Shown: positions 1-8,147, numbered from the stretch's first letter. The stretch is DNA of 64,000 bases from JAGWAJ01 sp965215155 (GCA_965215155.1 CBDCCY010000004.1:1116001-1180000); one strand, 5' to 3'. Made by a program: numbers and translations. Notes: generated from the letters alone by a model not told the origin.

Positions 1-2
1 TG

Positions 3-140
3 GACCGGATGCGGGCCGCCGTCGCGGCCGGCGTGAGCCGCGAGGACGTGCCGGGCCGCGTCGAGACCGGGGACCTGGACTGGCCCTTCCGGCCGGGCGC
101 CTTGCAGGCGCTCTACGACGAGGTGGCCGCCGACCAGTAG
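3..140 (+). CDS. C-terminal tail of an unidentified protein cut by the window edge
   Basis: The frame opening at base 3 is open to a TAG at 138-140 and encodes about 45 residues ending in ALYDEVAADQ. It precedes the next gene by about 80 bases. Nothing in the short tail identifies a family. The codon use matches the GC-rich chromosomal genes, so it is probably the true end of an upstream gene. Confidence 0.5.
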   Translation, partial: DRMRAAVAAGVSREDVPGRVETGDLDWPFRPGALQALYDEVAADQ

Positions 141-217
141 CCACGCCGGCGCGCGTCGGTCGAGCGTGGTATAAGGACCGGTGCGCCGCCGTCCGGAGCG
201 GCGCCGGGAGGGTGACG

Positions 218-1525
218 ATGGATTTCGCTTGCTGCCCCTACGCGCGCCGCGTGTTCCGCTACGGCATCGCCGCGCTGGTCGCCGGCGGTGTCCTCGCCGC
301 GGCCGGTCTGGCCCTGGCGCAGGAGCCGGCCGGCGGCCCGACCTTCACGAAGGACGTGCTGCCGATCCTGCAGCGCGCGTGCCAGCAGTGCCATCGCCCC
401 GGCTCGGTGGCGCCGATGTCGCTCCTGACCTACCGCGACGTCCGGCCCTGGGCGCGGGCCATCCGCGACAAGACGGCGCAGCGCGAGATGCCGCCGTGGT
501 TCATCGAGCGCAACGTCGGCGTGCGGGCCTTCAAGGAGGACCCGTCGCTGACCGATGCCGAGATCGCCACCATCGGGGCGTGGGTCGAGGCGGGCGCGCC
601 GCGCGGCAACCCCGCCGACGCGCCGCCGCCGCTCGAGCTCGCGGACCTCGACGACTGGCGCATCGGGACGCCCGAGTGGATCGTCGAGCTGCCCGAGGAG
701 CAGACCGTCGGCGCCGTCGACGCCGACCGCTGGCTGAACATCTGGGCCGACTCGCGCCTGACCGAGGACCGCTACATCAAGGCGGTGGAGACCAAGCCTT
801 CGCCCGGCGCCTACCCGGTCGTCCACCACGTGGCGACGTCGATGCTGTGGGAGGACGAGGACGGCGAGGAGGGCGGCGGCTTCCTCAACGAGTACGCCAT
901 GGGCAAGAACGGCGACATCTTCCCCGACGGCACGGGCCGGCTCATCCGCGCGAGAACGCAGATCCGCTTCAACATGCACTACAGCTCGGTCGGCGAGGAG
1001 ATCCGCGACCGGACGCGGGTCGGCTTCCAGTTCTACCCGCCGGGCCACGTCCCGGAGCAGGTGCTGATCTCGCGGCACGTCGGCGACAGCTTCGACACGC
1101 TCGACATCCGGGCCGGCGAGGACAACGCGCGCAGCGACGGCTACTACGTCCTGCCGGAGCCGACGCAGGTCACCGGCTTCCAGCCCCACATGCACATCCG
1201 GGGCAAGCGCATGTGCGTGGAGGCGATCTACCCGAGCGGGACGATCACGACGCTGAGCTGCACGGGTCACAACTTCGGCTGGCACATCGTCTACAACTAC
1301 GCCGACCACGAGGCGCCGCTGCTGCCGGCCGGCACCATCCTCCACGTCATCGGCTGGCACGACAACACGGCCGCGAACCGCTACAACCCCGACCCGAAGA
1401 ACTGGGTCGGCTTCGGCAACCGCTCGATCGACGACATGAGCTTCGCCTGGATGAGCTTCTTCCACATGCCGGAGGACGAGTTCGAGCGGCGGCTGGAAGA
1501 GCGCGCGCAGTCGACCAACGACTGA
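218..1525 (+). CDS. Secreted c-type cytochrome / copper type II monooxygenase-like protein
   Basis: The ATG at 218 is preceded by GGGAGG at a 6-base distance; a GTG at 212 is also in frame. The protein has 435 residues. Residues about 12-33 form a signal/anchor segment ending near LALAQ. One heme-binding CQQCH follows at about 55-59, with a cytochrome-like domain to about 115. The C-terminal half resembles the copper-binding domain of ascorbate-dependent monooxygenases of the PHM/DBM type, with HMHIRGK near residue 325 and further His and Met residues (HNFGWH, GWHDN). Proteins of this architecture are common in Acidobacteria; their substrates are unknown. It probably acts in the periplasm and pairs with the secreted protein directly downstream. 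A second protein with the same two domains lies at 38745-40682. Confidence 0.8.
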   Translation: MDFACCPYARRVFRYGIAALVAGGVLAAAGLALAQEPAGGPTFTKDVLPILQRACQQCHRPGSVAPMSLLTYRDVRPWARAIRDKTAQREMPPWFIERNVGVRAFKEDPSLTDAEIATIGAWVEAGAPRGNPADAPPPLELADLDDWRIGTPEWIVELPEEQTVGAVDADRWLNIWADSRLTEDRYIKAVETKPSPGAYPVVHHVATSMLWEDEDGEEGGGFLNEYAMGKNGDIFPDGTGRLIRARTQIRFNMHYSSVGEEIRDRTRVGFQFYPPGHVPEQVLISRHVGDSFDTLDIRAGEDNARSDGYYVLPEPTQVTGFQPHMHIRGKRMCVEAIYPSGTITTLSCTGHNFGWHIVYNYADHEAPLLPAGTILHVIGWHDNTAANRYNPDPKNWVGFGNRSIDDMSFAWMSFFHMPEDEFERRLEERAQSTND

Positions 1526-1551
1526 CGGTGCCGAGGGTGGGGCTCCGAGTG

Positions 1552-2525
1552 ATGACCGCAAGTTGCGTGGCGCACCGGTTGCGCCCGGACGTGGCGGCGC
1601 GGGGCGCGGCCGGTCGGGCGCGGCCAGGCCGCACGCACCCGGAGGGCGGTCCCGAGCCGGAGCCGGCACGAGTCGCGGCGCGGCACGGCGGCACCGTCGC
1701 GGCCCTGCGGTGGGTCGCGTGCCTGGTCGTGCTCGGTCTGGCCGGCGCGACCGACGCCGGCGCGCAGACCTACCACAGCGGGCAGAACCTGCAGCCGGTC
1801 TTCGAGGGCTGGGAGCAGAACGCCGACGGCAGCTTCAACATGGTCTTCGGGTACCTCAACCGGAACTACGAGGAACACCTCAGCATCCCGGTGGGGCCGG
1901 ACAACCGCTTCGAGCCGGGCGATCCGGATCGCGGCCAGCCGACGTTCTTCTATCCGCGCCGGCAGCGCATCATCTTCCGCGTCCGCGTTCCCGCCGACTG
2001 GGGCGACCGGGAGCTCGTCTGGACCGTCACCGCGCACGGGCAGACCGACCGCGCGGTCGGCTGGCTGGTGCCGGAGCAGATCATCGACGAGCAGGTCATC
2101 GCGATGAACCGCGCCGGCGGCGGCGCGCCGGAGATCGTGAACGCGGCGCCCGCCATCATCCTCGTCGAGAGCGTGGAGCGGTCCGTGCGGGTGGGCGAGC
2201 CGCTCACGCTGACCGCCATCATCCGGGACGACGGCGTTCCCGCGATGCGGCCGGCCCGCCAGAGCCGCCCGCCCGGGCGGCGCAACGCGCTGGGGTTGCG
2301 CCTGGCCTGGATCCAGTACCGCGGGCCCGGGACGGTGGAGTTCGACCCGTGGAGCGCGCCGATGGAGGATCACACGCCGGGCTGGACGCCGCCCCCGATC
2401 CCGAGGATGGCCGAATCGTCACGACGGCGTGGTTCAGCGAGCCGGGTACCTACGTCATCCGGGGGATGGCCGACGACGGCTACCTCTACACCGCCGCCGA
2501 CGTCACGGTCAACGTGACCCCTTAA
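1552..2525 (+). pseudogene. Secreted hypothetical protein with one frameshift near its end
   Basis: From the ATG at 1552 the frame encodes a long basic N-terminal stretch. A hydrophobic signal-like segment (WVACLVVLGLAGA) follows and ends in GAQ, then a soluble domain of about 220 residues. The frame stays open until roughly 2400, where the sensible continuation (EDGRIVTTAWFSEPG, ending TVNVTP and TAA 2523-2525) is found in another frame. A single-base indel is therefore implied between about 2390 and 2410. The final segment looks like an Ig-like or PKD-like strand set. The gene follows the cytochrome/monooxygenase gene by 26 bases, so the two are probably one operon. I do not recognise the family. 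The lesion may be a sequencing error (see findings). Confidence 0.6.
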
Positions 2526-2551
2526 GGCGGGCGCGGAGCCGCCGCGCAAAG

Positions 2552-2573
2552 GGGTAGTGTCTCAGTTTGATTG
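2552..2573 (+). repeat. IS1-like terminal inverted repeat (left copy)
   Basis: The 22 bases beginning GGGTAGTGTCTCAG are repeated exactly in inverted orientation at 6918-6939. This copy begins 10 bases outside the transposase stop codon, as expected for an IS end. The hexamer GCAAAG lies immediately outside both copies (2546-2551 and 6940-6945) and may be what is left of a target duplication. Confidence 0.7.
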
Positions 2574-3437
2574 CGCCCGCGGTTTCGGCCCCGGCTTTGC
2601 AGGCTTGGGCAGGTGCGCATCGACCACGCCGACCAGCCAGTCCGCGTCGAACCACTCGTCCGTCAGACCCGCCGCCTGCGCTGGCGTCGTCCGCAGCGTC
2701 TTGTGGCGCCGGCACCAGTTGTACCAGACGTAGAACAGCGCCACCGCGTGCGCGTGGTTCGCCAGCTTCTTCGAGAAGGCGTTGGTCAGCCGCGTGAACC
2801 GCCGCACGCCCATCCGCACGTTCAAGTTCTGCCGCTCGATGTAGCTCGTCGAGATGTGCTTCGGGTCCGGGTCGCCGGTGATCTGGTCGACCCTGACCCC
2901 GAGGCACTTCGGCGGGCTGTAGCGCGTCTCCTCGGGCTCGGTGCCGTACAGCTTCACGAGCTGCGCGAAGTCCACGTCGGCCCCGAAGGCGTCCTCGACG
3001 GCCGCGACGTACGGCCCGTGGCCGTCCGACGCGAGCTGGATCCGCCCGCGCAGCCGACTCGCGAGATCCTGCATGAACGGGTGCGCCGACTCCAGGCCGC
3101 GCGATCCGACCGCCCAGGTGACCACGAGCTTCGAGTCCGCGTCGAGCGCCGTCCACGTCCACACGTCGCCGGAGCCGGCCGGGGCCTTGCTGGCCTGCTC
3201 GACGTTCTCCGCCCTCGCGTAGACGTACGCCCACATCTCATCGACCTGGACCCGGCGGCTCGGGACGTTGACGACGTGGGAGTCGTGGAACTCGGCGCCG
3301 GCTTCCCCGGCATCGACGAGGAGCTTGGTGACCGTGTTGATGCTGGCGCCGGTGATGCGGGAGACGGACCGGAGCGACGAACCCTCCACGAGCATCTGAA
3401 GGATCGTCGCCCGCTTCACCGTGCTCAGTCTGTTCAT
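2562..3437 (-). CDS. IS1-like family DDE transposase
   Basis: The protein has 291 residues. An N-terminal helix-turn-helix region (SLRSVSRITGASINTVTKLL) is followed by a catalytic domain. This has the first Asp in VQVDEMWAYVYA, a second in ASDGHGPY and a Glu in TSYIERQNLNVRMG, plus the RRHKTLR-type C-terminus typical of IS1-like transposases. The frame looks intact. The left inverted repeat lies just beyond its stop codon, but no matching repeat is found within 60 bases upstream of its start. The element is therefore either missing its right end or extends to 6939. A decayed relative lies at 7757-8125. Confidence 0.85.
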   Translation of the reverse strand: MNRLSTVKRATILQMLVEGSSLRSVSRITGASINTVTKLLVDAGEAGAEFHDSHVVNVPSRRVQVDEMWAYVYARAENVEQASKAPAGSGDVWTWTALDADSKLVVTWAVGSRGLESAHPFMQDLASRLRGRIQLASDGHGPYVAAVEDAFGADVDFAQLVKLYGTEPEETRYSPPKCLGVRVDQITGDPDPKHISTSYIERQNLNVRMGVRRFTRLTNAFSKKLANHAHAVALFYVWYNWCRRHKTLRTTPAQAAGLTDEWFDADWLVGVVDAHLPKPAKPGPKPRAQSN

Positions 3438-3486
3438 GTCAAGATGATACAGACTGCACGGTTCTAAGGCAAGTGTTTCCTATGCG

Positions 3487-3777
3487 TTAGCGGGGCACCG
3501 GACGAAGCCTACTGGCGATCAGCTCGAAGTACCTCGCCTTTGAGATCGAGCACGCGGCCAGGAGTTTCGTCTGTTGCCGACACAGGAACAACTGATTGGG
3601 CAGATGCCCGTGGCCAGCGTGCGTTCCACGCCGGATTCCGAACGTGGTGATCAGCTTCCCATCCCGCCGGACTATGGCGACGTCGTGATCGGTCTTCTGC
3701 TTGACGTCCGCTTCGAGCTTGGCTGCGATATCGAGAGCGTCGCGGATTCTAAAGAGCGGGCCTCGTCGCCTAGCCAT
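3487..3777 (-). CDS. Small basic hypothetical protein, last gene of an interrupted operon
   Basis: The protein has 96 residues and is rich in Lys and Arg. It contains the segments AAKLEADVKQKTDHDVAIVR and HLPNQLFLCRQQTKLLAAC. Its start overlaps the end of the preceding minus-strand gene by 8 bases, which implies translational coupling. Size and overlap recall toxin-antitoxin pairs, but I see no diagnostic motif and do not assign that role. Its GC content and codon use are lower and less biased than in the chromosomal genes around, consistent with acquired DNA. Confidence 0.45.
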   Translation of the reverse strand: MARRRGPLFRIRDALDIAAKLEADVKQKTDHDVAIVRRDGKLITTFGIRRGTHAGHGHLPNQLFLCRQQTKLLAACSISKARYFELIASRLRPVPR

Positions 3778-4144
3778 CGCTGCGGATGTACTGTCGAAGC
3801 AGGTCGAGTTGTCGCCTGGGTTCTGGCCCGAGACTCTCTTCTTCTAGGGAGTAAATCTCGAGTACATTGCCCAGCATCGCGAGAAGCGCCTCGATCGCGT
3901 CATCCTCGTCGTCCCCAGACATGCAGATGCCAGCGAACGATGCAAGAACCTCGTCGTCCAACTGCTCTAGGTCGATCCCGATGAAGGGCACGCTCGGCAG
4001 GAGGCGGGAATCGCCAACGAACCGATGCGACGTATGCGTGCAGGCGGACACGTGATACTTCGTATCGGCTGCGATGAACGACTCCGCTGAGAGGAGAATG
4101 GCAGGAGACGACCCGGAATCCGGCAGCGGAGCGATCAGATCCAT
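3770..4144 (-). CDS. Acidic hypothetical protein
   Basis: The ATG at 4144 is chosen over the GTG at 4162 because AAGGAGG sits 8 bases upstream of the ATG. The protein has 124 residues and is strongly acidic in its second half (GDDEDDAIEALLAMLGN and IYSLEEESLG). It has no signal peptide. The acidic protein encoded next to a basic partner is a layout seen in immunity or antitoxin pairs, but that is only a hint. The two genes overlap by 8 bases. The family is not recognised. Confidence 0.5.
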   Translation of the reverse strand: MDLIAPLPDSGSSPAILLSAESFIAADTKYHVSACTHTSHRFVGDSRLLPSVPFIGIDLEQLDDEVLASFAGICMSGDDEDDAIEALLAMLGNVLEIYSLEEESLGPEPRRQLDLLRQYIRSDG

Positions 4145-4158
4145 TGCGTGCGCCTCCT

Positions 4159-4266
4159 TCACTGAACGTTTGGGGCCGTCTTCAACGACTCAATCTGCCG
4201 CCGCTCGGCCAAGTCGTTCTGCGTAGACAGCGCCCGCTGCAATTGGCGCGAGACTTGTGGGGTCAT
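4159..4266 (-). CDS. Possible 35-residue protein
   Basis: An ATG at 4266 opens a 35-codon frame (MTPQVSRQLQRALSTQNDL...) ending in TGA at 4159-4161. It lies between the truncated gene upstream and the acidic protein gene downstream, and overlaps the latter's alternative GTG start. The composition looks like one amphipathic helix. It fits the spacing of a tightly packed operon, but it is short and no strong ribosome binding site is obvious. Confidence 0.3.
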   Translation of the reverse strand: MTPQVSRQLQRALSTQNDLAERRQIESLKTAPNVQ

Positions 4267-4284
4267 CACGACTCTCGCAACCGG

Positions 4285-4446
4285 CTAGATCTCCAGACCC
4301 TCCTTGGTCAAGGCGCGCGCTTGGGCGAGCTGTTGGTCCGGGTTGCCCCACGTAATCGGTGCGTCGAGGAATCCGAGCGTCAGAATGATCTCACCCGCGG
4401 GGGTGTTCTGCACCAGTGTCCAACGCCTGAAGTTCTTGACCAGTAG
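4285..4446 (-). pseudogene. C-terminal fragment of a gene cut by the IS630 insertion
   Basis: Reading the minus strand toward the TAG at 4285-4287 gives a protein-like C-terminus of about 50 residues (NTPAGEIILTLGFLDAPITW followed by a helical tail). Its upstream end runs into the IS630 region. On the far side of the transposon (5577-5839) I could not find a clear matching N-terminal half, so either a deletion accompanied insertion or the reading is wrong. It would be the first gene of the minus-strand operon that continues to 3487. Confidence 0.35.
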
Positions 4447-4487
4447 AATCGGCTCGTGGTACGGTCGGCCCGGAAGCGAGGAGGGCC

Positions 4488-5576
4488 GTGCCGAACCATT
4501 ACACACGAGAGGTCCCGGAGGTCTCGGACGCACAGCGCGAGGAACTGGAGGGTTGGCTGCGCCGGCGCAATACCGCGCAGGCTCTGGCCCTGAGGGCACG
4601 CATCGTGCTGCAGAGCGCCGCGGGACGGAGCGACCAGGTCGTGGCGCAGGCTCTGGGCACGACGCGGGCCACGGTCGGCAAGTGGCGGCGGCGGTTCCTG
4701 CGCAACGGCTGCGACGGCTTGCTGGACGAACCACGGCCGGGCGCGCCGCGCCGGGTGTCGGACGAGGACGTCGAACGGGTCGTGGTCCGGACGCTGGAGA
4801 CGACCCCACGGGGGGCGACGCATTGGAGCCGGGAGTCGATGGCCCGAGCCTGCGGGCTGAGCGCTTCGACCGTCGGCCGCGTGTGGCGCGCGTTCGCGCT
4901 CAAGCCCCATCGCAGCGAGACCTTCAAGCTGTCGCGAGACCCGTTGTTCATCGAGAAAGTGCGCGATATCGTGGGGCTGTACCTGCATCCGCCGGAGCGA
5001 GCGGTGGTGCTGTGTGTGGATGAGAAGTCGCAGATCCAGGCGTTGAACCGTACCCAGCCGGTGTTGCCGATGCGTCCGGGAGCACCGGAGCAGCGGACAC
5101 ACGACTATCGACGGCACGGCACGACCTCGTTGTTCGCGGCCCTGAACACCGCCACCGGCGAGGTGATCGGCAGGTGCTTTCGGAAGCACCGCTCGGTGGA
5201 GTTCAAGCGCTTCCTCGCCGTGATCGACAAGGCGGTGCCGCCCGACCTCGACATCCACCTGGTGCTGGACAACTACGGCACGCACAAGACGGCGATGATC
5301 CACGACTGGCTGGCACGGCGTCCTCGGTATCACCTGCACTTCACGCCCACGAGCGCATCGTGGCTCAACCAGGTAGAGCGTTGGTTCGCCGAGATCACCC
5401 GGCAGCAGATCCGGCGTGGAACCCATCGCAGCACCCAAGCACTCGAGGCGGCGATCAAGGAGTACCTGGCGGTCTACAACGAAGACCCCAAGCCCTTCGT
5501 CTGGACGAAGACCGCCGAGCAGATCCTGGAATCCCTGAAGCGTTACTGCTCACGTATTTCTGACGGTGCACACTAG
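4488..5576 (+). CDS. IS630 family transposase
   Basis: The start is a GTG at 4488 with a strong GAGGAGGG just upstream. The 362-residue protein has an N-terminal helix-turn-helix (VVAQALGTTRATVGKWRRRF), a second HTH region (ARACGLSASTVGRVWRAF) and a DDE catalytic core. In the core the first Asp is in VLCVDEKSQIQAL, the second in LVLDNYGTHK and the Glu in SWLNQVERWFAEIT. Length and motif order are typical of IS630/Tc1-type transposases, and the frame is intact. I could not find convincing terminal inverted repeats or a TA duplication by eye, so the element boundaries are not given. Confidence 0.9.
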   Translation: MPNHYTREVPEVSDAQREELEGWLRRRNTAQALALRARIVLQSAAGRSDQVVAQALGTTRATVGKWRRRFLRNGCDGLLDEPRPGAPRRVSDEDVERVVVRTLETTPRGATHWSRESMARACGLSASTVGRVWRAFALKPHRSETFKLSRDPLFIEKVRDIVGLYLHPPERAVVLCVDEKSQIQALNRTQPVLPMRPGAPEQRTHDYRRHGTTSLFAALNTATGEVIGRCFRKHRSVEFKRFLAVIDKAVPPDLDIHLVLDNYGTHKTAMIHDWLARRPRYHLHFTPTSASWLNQVERWFAEITRQQIRRGTHRSTQALEAAIKEYLAVYNEDPKPFVWTKTAEQILESLKRYCSRISDGAH

Positions 5577-5839
5577 CAGTTGGTTGACCGGTTGGACGGC
5601 AGGAATCGCGTCCTTCCTCCACCGAGTCTTGATGGCGACGTCTACGTGCTCCTGCTTCTGATGTGCCATGCACCCTCGCTGGCCGGGAACCCCTACCAGC
5701 ACCTCTATCGGATCTTGACGCTCGTCACGTCAGATCCGTTCCGGGGGCGATTCTTGATCAACGTCGTGCACCGGGGCAAGCATCGGCGGGCAGCCCTTCT
5801 CGCCGAGTTCAGCGAAACCGCGGTCGCGCTGCCCAACGG
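5577..5839 (+). other. Stretch without a supported gene
   Basis: A plus-strand frame is open here (about 85 residues, with LDGDVYVLLLLMCHAPSL), but it has no ribosome binding site and runs on antisense to the next gene. The minus frames are short. It may hold the remains of the gene interrupted by the IS630 element. Confidence 0.4.
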
Positions 5840-6076
5840 TCAGGCCGATGCACCCTTCCAGCGCGCGTTCGAGGCACGCTTCGCGCTGGCGGACCGCTCC
5901 TCTGGCGTCATCTTGGCAGCGCGAGCTCGGCCGCCGGCTTTCGGGTCAGGCGGTCGGCGCTGGTCGGCAGGCGGTTCGTAGGTCTCCTCGATCAGCCCGG
6001 CGCCGATCTTGGCGACGTGGACGGCGTTCGCGATGGGATCGGCCGGGCGCCATTCCCCACGTGGGCCTTTCGGCAT
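5840..6076 (-). CDS. Small basic protein, RNA-binding/histone-like type
   Basis: The ATG at 6076 is preceded by a GAGGAGGGAG motif, so the longer upstream frame is not used. The protein has 78 residues, MPKGPRGEWRPADPIANAVH at its start and a basic tail (KAGGRARAAKMTPEERSASA...). Proteins with this MPKGPRGE start and a GGRARA...MTPEERS...A tail are often annotated as RNA-binding proteins in mobile or accessory DNA; the function is not proven. It would act in the cytoplasm. Confidence 0.65.
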   Translation of the reverse strand: MPKGPRGEWRPADPIANAVHVAKIGAGLIEETYEPPADQRRPPDPKAGGRARAAKMTPEERSASAKRASNARWKGASA

Positions 6077-6190
6077 CGTCTCCCTCCTCCTCTCTGCGAG
6101 CTGGGCGCTCGGTGGTCCACGTGTGCGTGGACGAATCGAATCGGGCGGGGCGATCTCGCCCATTGTCGCACACCTGACCGGCGCCCTGGG

Positions 6191-6625
6191 CTACTGGATC
6201 TCCGACAGCCGCCTCCCCTCGACGCGACCGTAGAACGGTGCCCGATTCGGCCGACGCTCCGGCCGCCGGAACCGCTCCGGTTCCGGCTCTGGCTCCCATC
6301 CCTCCTGCCGCAAGCACTCGGCCACGAGCCCTGGAGCGTCACCGAACACCTGCGCGCAGTACGCCTGCGGTGGAGTCGTGGCCCGCTTCGGTCGAACGCT
6401 GCGCTCCACGGCGACCTCTCGGCACAGGGCGCTCTCGCCCCGGCACTCGCGGTTGATCTGCCACGCCTGGTTCACGACGACGCCACCGAACAGCGCCACC
6501 ACGAGTCCGACAACGCCGACGACGACGGCGACGAGGAAGCCGATCCCAACGGCGACGCCGAAGCGGATGGACGAGGTGATCTGACCCAGCAGGCGGCCCG
6601 GTGTCGGGCCGCCTGCGATCAGCAC
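6191..6625 (-). CDS. Hypothetical membrane protein
   Basis: The frame runs 144 residues from a GTG at 6625. Residues about 20-52 form one long hydrophobic stretch, enough for one or two membrane helices. Four Cys residues and a Pro/Glu-rich tail (EGWEPEPEPERFRRPERR) follow. The gene lies upstream of the small basic protein on the same strand with a gap of about 115 bases. No family is recognised. Confidence 0.5.
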   Translation of the reverse strand: MLIAGGPTPGRLLGQITSSIRFGVAVGIGFLVAVVVGVVGLVVALFGGVVVNQAWQINRECRGESALCREVAVERSVRPKRATTPPQAYCAQVFGDAPGLVAECLRQEGWEPEPEPERFRRPERRPNRAPFYGRVEGRRLSEIQ

Positions 6626-7039
6626 GGACGGTGTAGCGTGCGCAGCCTACCACGAATCAAACTGAGACGCGCGGGCGGTGGGCTGTTCTGGGTTCAGGGA
6701 GGGCCGATAGACGGGGGGAAGGCCGAGTTCGGGGGCCGATGCGTCCTGCCGGCCGGACGCACCTGACGCCCCCCGGCGGCGGGTTCCGCCGGCTTGCACC
6801 CCGTTGCGCTCGCGGGGGAGCGGCACGACGGGCCGTCACCACGGCCGAGGATACCCCCTCCGTCCGCATCCTCGCCTTTCCAGAGTGCCGCGATCCCACC
6901 GACGTTCGCATGGCACTCAATCAAACTGAGACACTACCCGCAAAGGGTGATGTCTCAGCGATCCCAACCGATCGTGCTAGGCTTGATGGGGCCCCGGCCG
7001 AGAGCAGGCCCGCTCCCGGCCGGGGCAGACAGACGTGAG
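6626..7039. repeat. Non-coding stretch with remnants of IS1-like ends
   Basis: A 14-base match to the IS end lies at about 6654-6667. The full 22-base inverted copy is at 6918-6939, and a degenerate direct copy (GGGTGATGTCTCAGC) is at 6945-6959. Several insertions or deletions of the same IS type have evidently passed through here. Between 6668 and 6917 I see no gene. Confidence 0.6.
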
Positions 7040-7123
7040 GGGGGTGTGGCGGAACTGGTAGACGCAGCGGATTGTCAATCCGCCGCCCGGCCGGGCATGT
7101 GGGTTCGAGTCCCACCACCCCCA
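7040..7123 (+). tRNA. Class II, leucine-type tRNA body with anticodon GUC
   Basis: The cloverleaf is complete. The acceptor arm is GGGGGTG/CACCCCC (7040-7046 with 7116-7122) and the discriminator A is at 7123. A leucine-type D arm (GCGGAACTGGTAGACGC) is followed by an anticodon stem GCGGA/TCCGC with loop TTGTCAA, giving anticodon GTC at 7074-7076. A long variable arm has a GCCC/GGGC stem (7085-7096), and the T arm is GTGGG TTCGAGT CCCAC. CCA is not encoded, unlike in the tRNA-Ser and tRNA-Arg of this window. GUC reads aspartate codons, yet the long variable arm, D arm and A73 are those of leucine tRNAs. Its amino acid identity is therefore uncertain. Confidence 0.85.
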
Positions 7124-7207
7124 CGCTCACGCAAGGTCGACTCTACCGGACCAGTGTGAGCGCGCAACCCATACGTGCCGTCACAACGAATCCACGGGAG
7201 GCGACCC

Positions 7208-7690
7208 ATGGAGCTCACCATGCAATCCGCCAAGAGGGAGATCGAGCGGCTCGATCGGCGGATTGAACGGCTGGAGAGCCAGCTCAGCGAGTTTCGGTTG
7301 CAGCGGGAACATCTTCGTGGGGCCATCGAGTACTTCACGCCGAAGCCCACGCCGAAACCCAAGCGTCGCCAGCCGACGATCCCAGTCACGGCTGATGACG
7401 TACGAGGGTTGGGCCTAGAGCAGGCACTTCTCTTTATCGCAGAGAGGTGCAACGGACTCGTGGTCAGCGGACCCACACGTGAAATCCTGATCGAGGCCGG
7501 GATCCTGCGGGGAAATCCGAACACGACCTCACATGCGCTGTCCAAAGAACTGCGAGAGTCCCCGAGATTCCATCAAGAAGCGAGAGGGCGCTTCCTGCTG
7601 ATCCCCGAATTCGAAGACGCGCCTGATCCTGAAGAAGATCCGCCTACTGAAGATGTCCTTGGCGCCCTGACAGACGAGGTGCATTTTTAG
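7208..7690 (+). CDS. Coiled-coil plus winged-helix-like hypothetical protein
   Basis: The ATG at 7208 has GGGAGG 6 bases upstream, so the earlier GTG is not used. The protein has 160 residues. Residues about 5-40 form a charged coiled coil (REIERLDRRIERLESQLSEF), followed by a Pro/Lys linker. A compact domain around 65-135 (LEQALLFIAERCNGLVVSGP, then a Leu/Ala-rich helix) could be a winged helix. The tail is acidic. It lies 85 bases downstream of the unusual tRNA and could share its transcript. The family is not recognised. Confidence 0.6.
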   Translation: MELTMQSAKREIERLDRRIERLESQLSEFRLQREHLRGAIEYFTPKPTPKPKRRQPTIPVTADDVRGLGLEQALLFIAERCNGLVVSGPTREILIEAGILRGNPNTTSHALSKELRESPRFHQEARGRFLLIPEFEDAPDPEEDPPTEDVLGALTDEVHF

Positions 7691-7756
7691 TCAGAACTAC
7701 CACTCCGGGGTCGCGCGCGGCGTCGGGCGCACCATGCTGCCCGCTTCGGCCCCGCC

Positions 7757-8125
7757 TTACTCGGCGTGAAGTGCCTCCTGCTGGACCAACCACTCCACAT
7801 CGTACCATTCGCTCGCCGGCTCTGCCGCCTGAGGCGCCGTCACCTGCGTCACCGTGCGCCGTCGACTCGGATGGGCCTGGCAGAGTGCAGCGCGACCGTG
7901 TGCGCGTTGTTCCCAGGCTGAGTCACTGACGCTCGACGTAGCTCGTCGAGATGTGCTTCTGACCGGGTCGCCCATGCCCGGCACAACTCTTGCTGCCCAG
8001 ACACCGCGGTGGTCCTGTAGCGGATCTCGATCGTCCCGCTGTCGTTGCAGCCCTGGTGAGCTCAATGGCTGCGCGAAGTCCACCTCGATGCCGAGTACGT
8101 CCGAAGAACGCCGGACGGTTGACAA
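7757..8125 (-). pseudogene. Decayed IS1-like transposase fragment
   Basis: Broken minus-strand frames retain pieces of the transposase encoded at 2562-3437. EWYDVEWLV corresponds to EWFDADWLV, KHISTSYVERQ to KHISTSYIERQ, and a VDFAQ segment is also kept. Large parts are deleted and the frame changes several times, so the copy is dead and older than the one at 2.5 kb. Confidence 0.75.
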
Positions 8126-8135
8126 GCCGACGGAA

Positions 8136-8147
8136 GATCGTACGATC
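8136..8147. repeat. 12-base palindrome GATCGTACGATC, copy 1
   Basis: A perfect palindrome followed by CCA. The same 14 bases occur at 43876-43889. It lies about 85 bases before the DUF1592 gene, where an operator could sit. Confidence 0.5.

Noticed and set aside
181..2517. A single 778-codon plus frame spanning the first two genes
   Set aside because: Its first part is an out-of-frame reading of the cytochrome/monooxygenase gene; only its second part matches the secreted protein starting at 1552.
3487..4144. Toxin-antitoxin assignment for the overlapping basic and acidic genes
   Set aside because: Layout fits, but no motif of any known toxin or antitoxin family is visible, so the role is left open.
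5580..5981. Plus-strand frame after the IS630 transposase
   Set aside because: No ribosome binding site, and its second half is antisense to a better-supported small gene with a strong ribosome site.
7040..7123. Plain tRNA-Asp call for the GUC tRNA
   Set aside because: The long variable arm, leucine-type D arm and discriminator A do not fit a bacterial tRNA-Asp.
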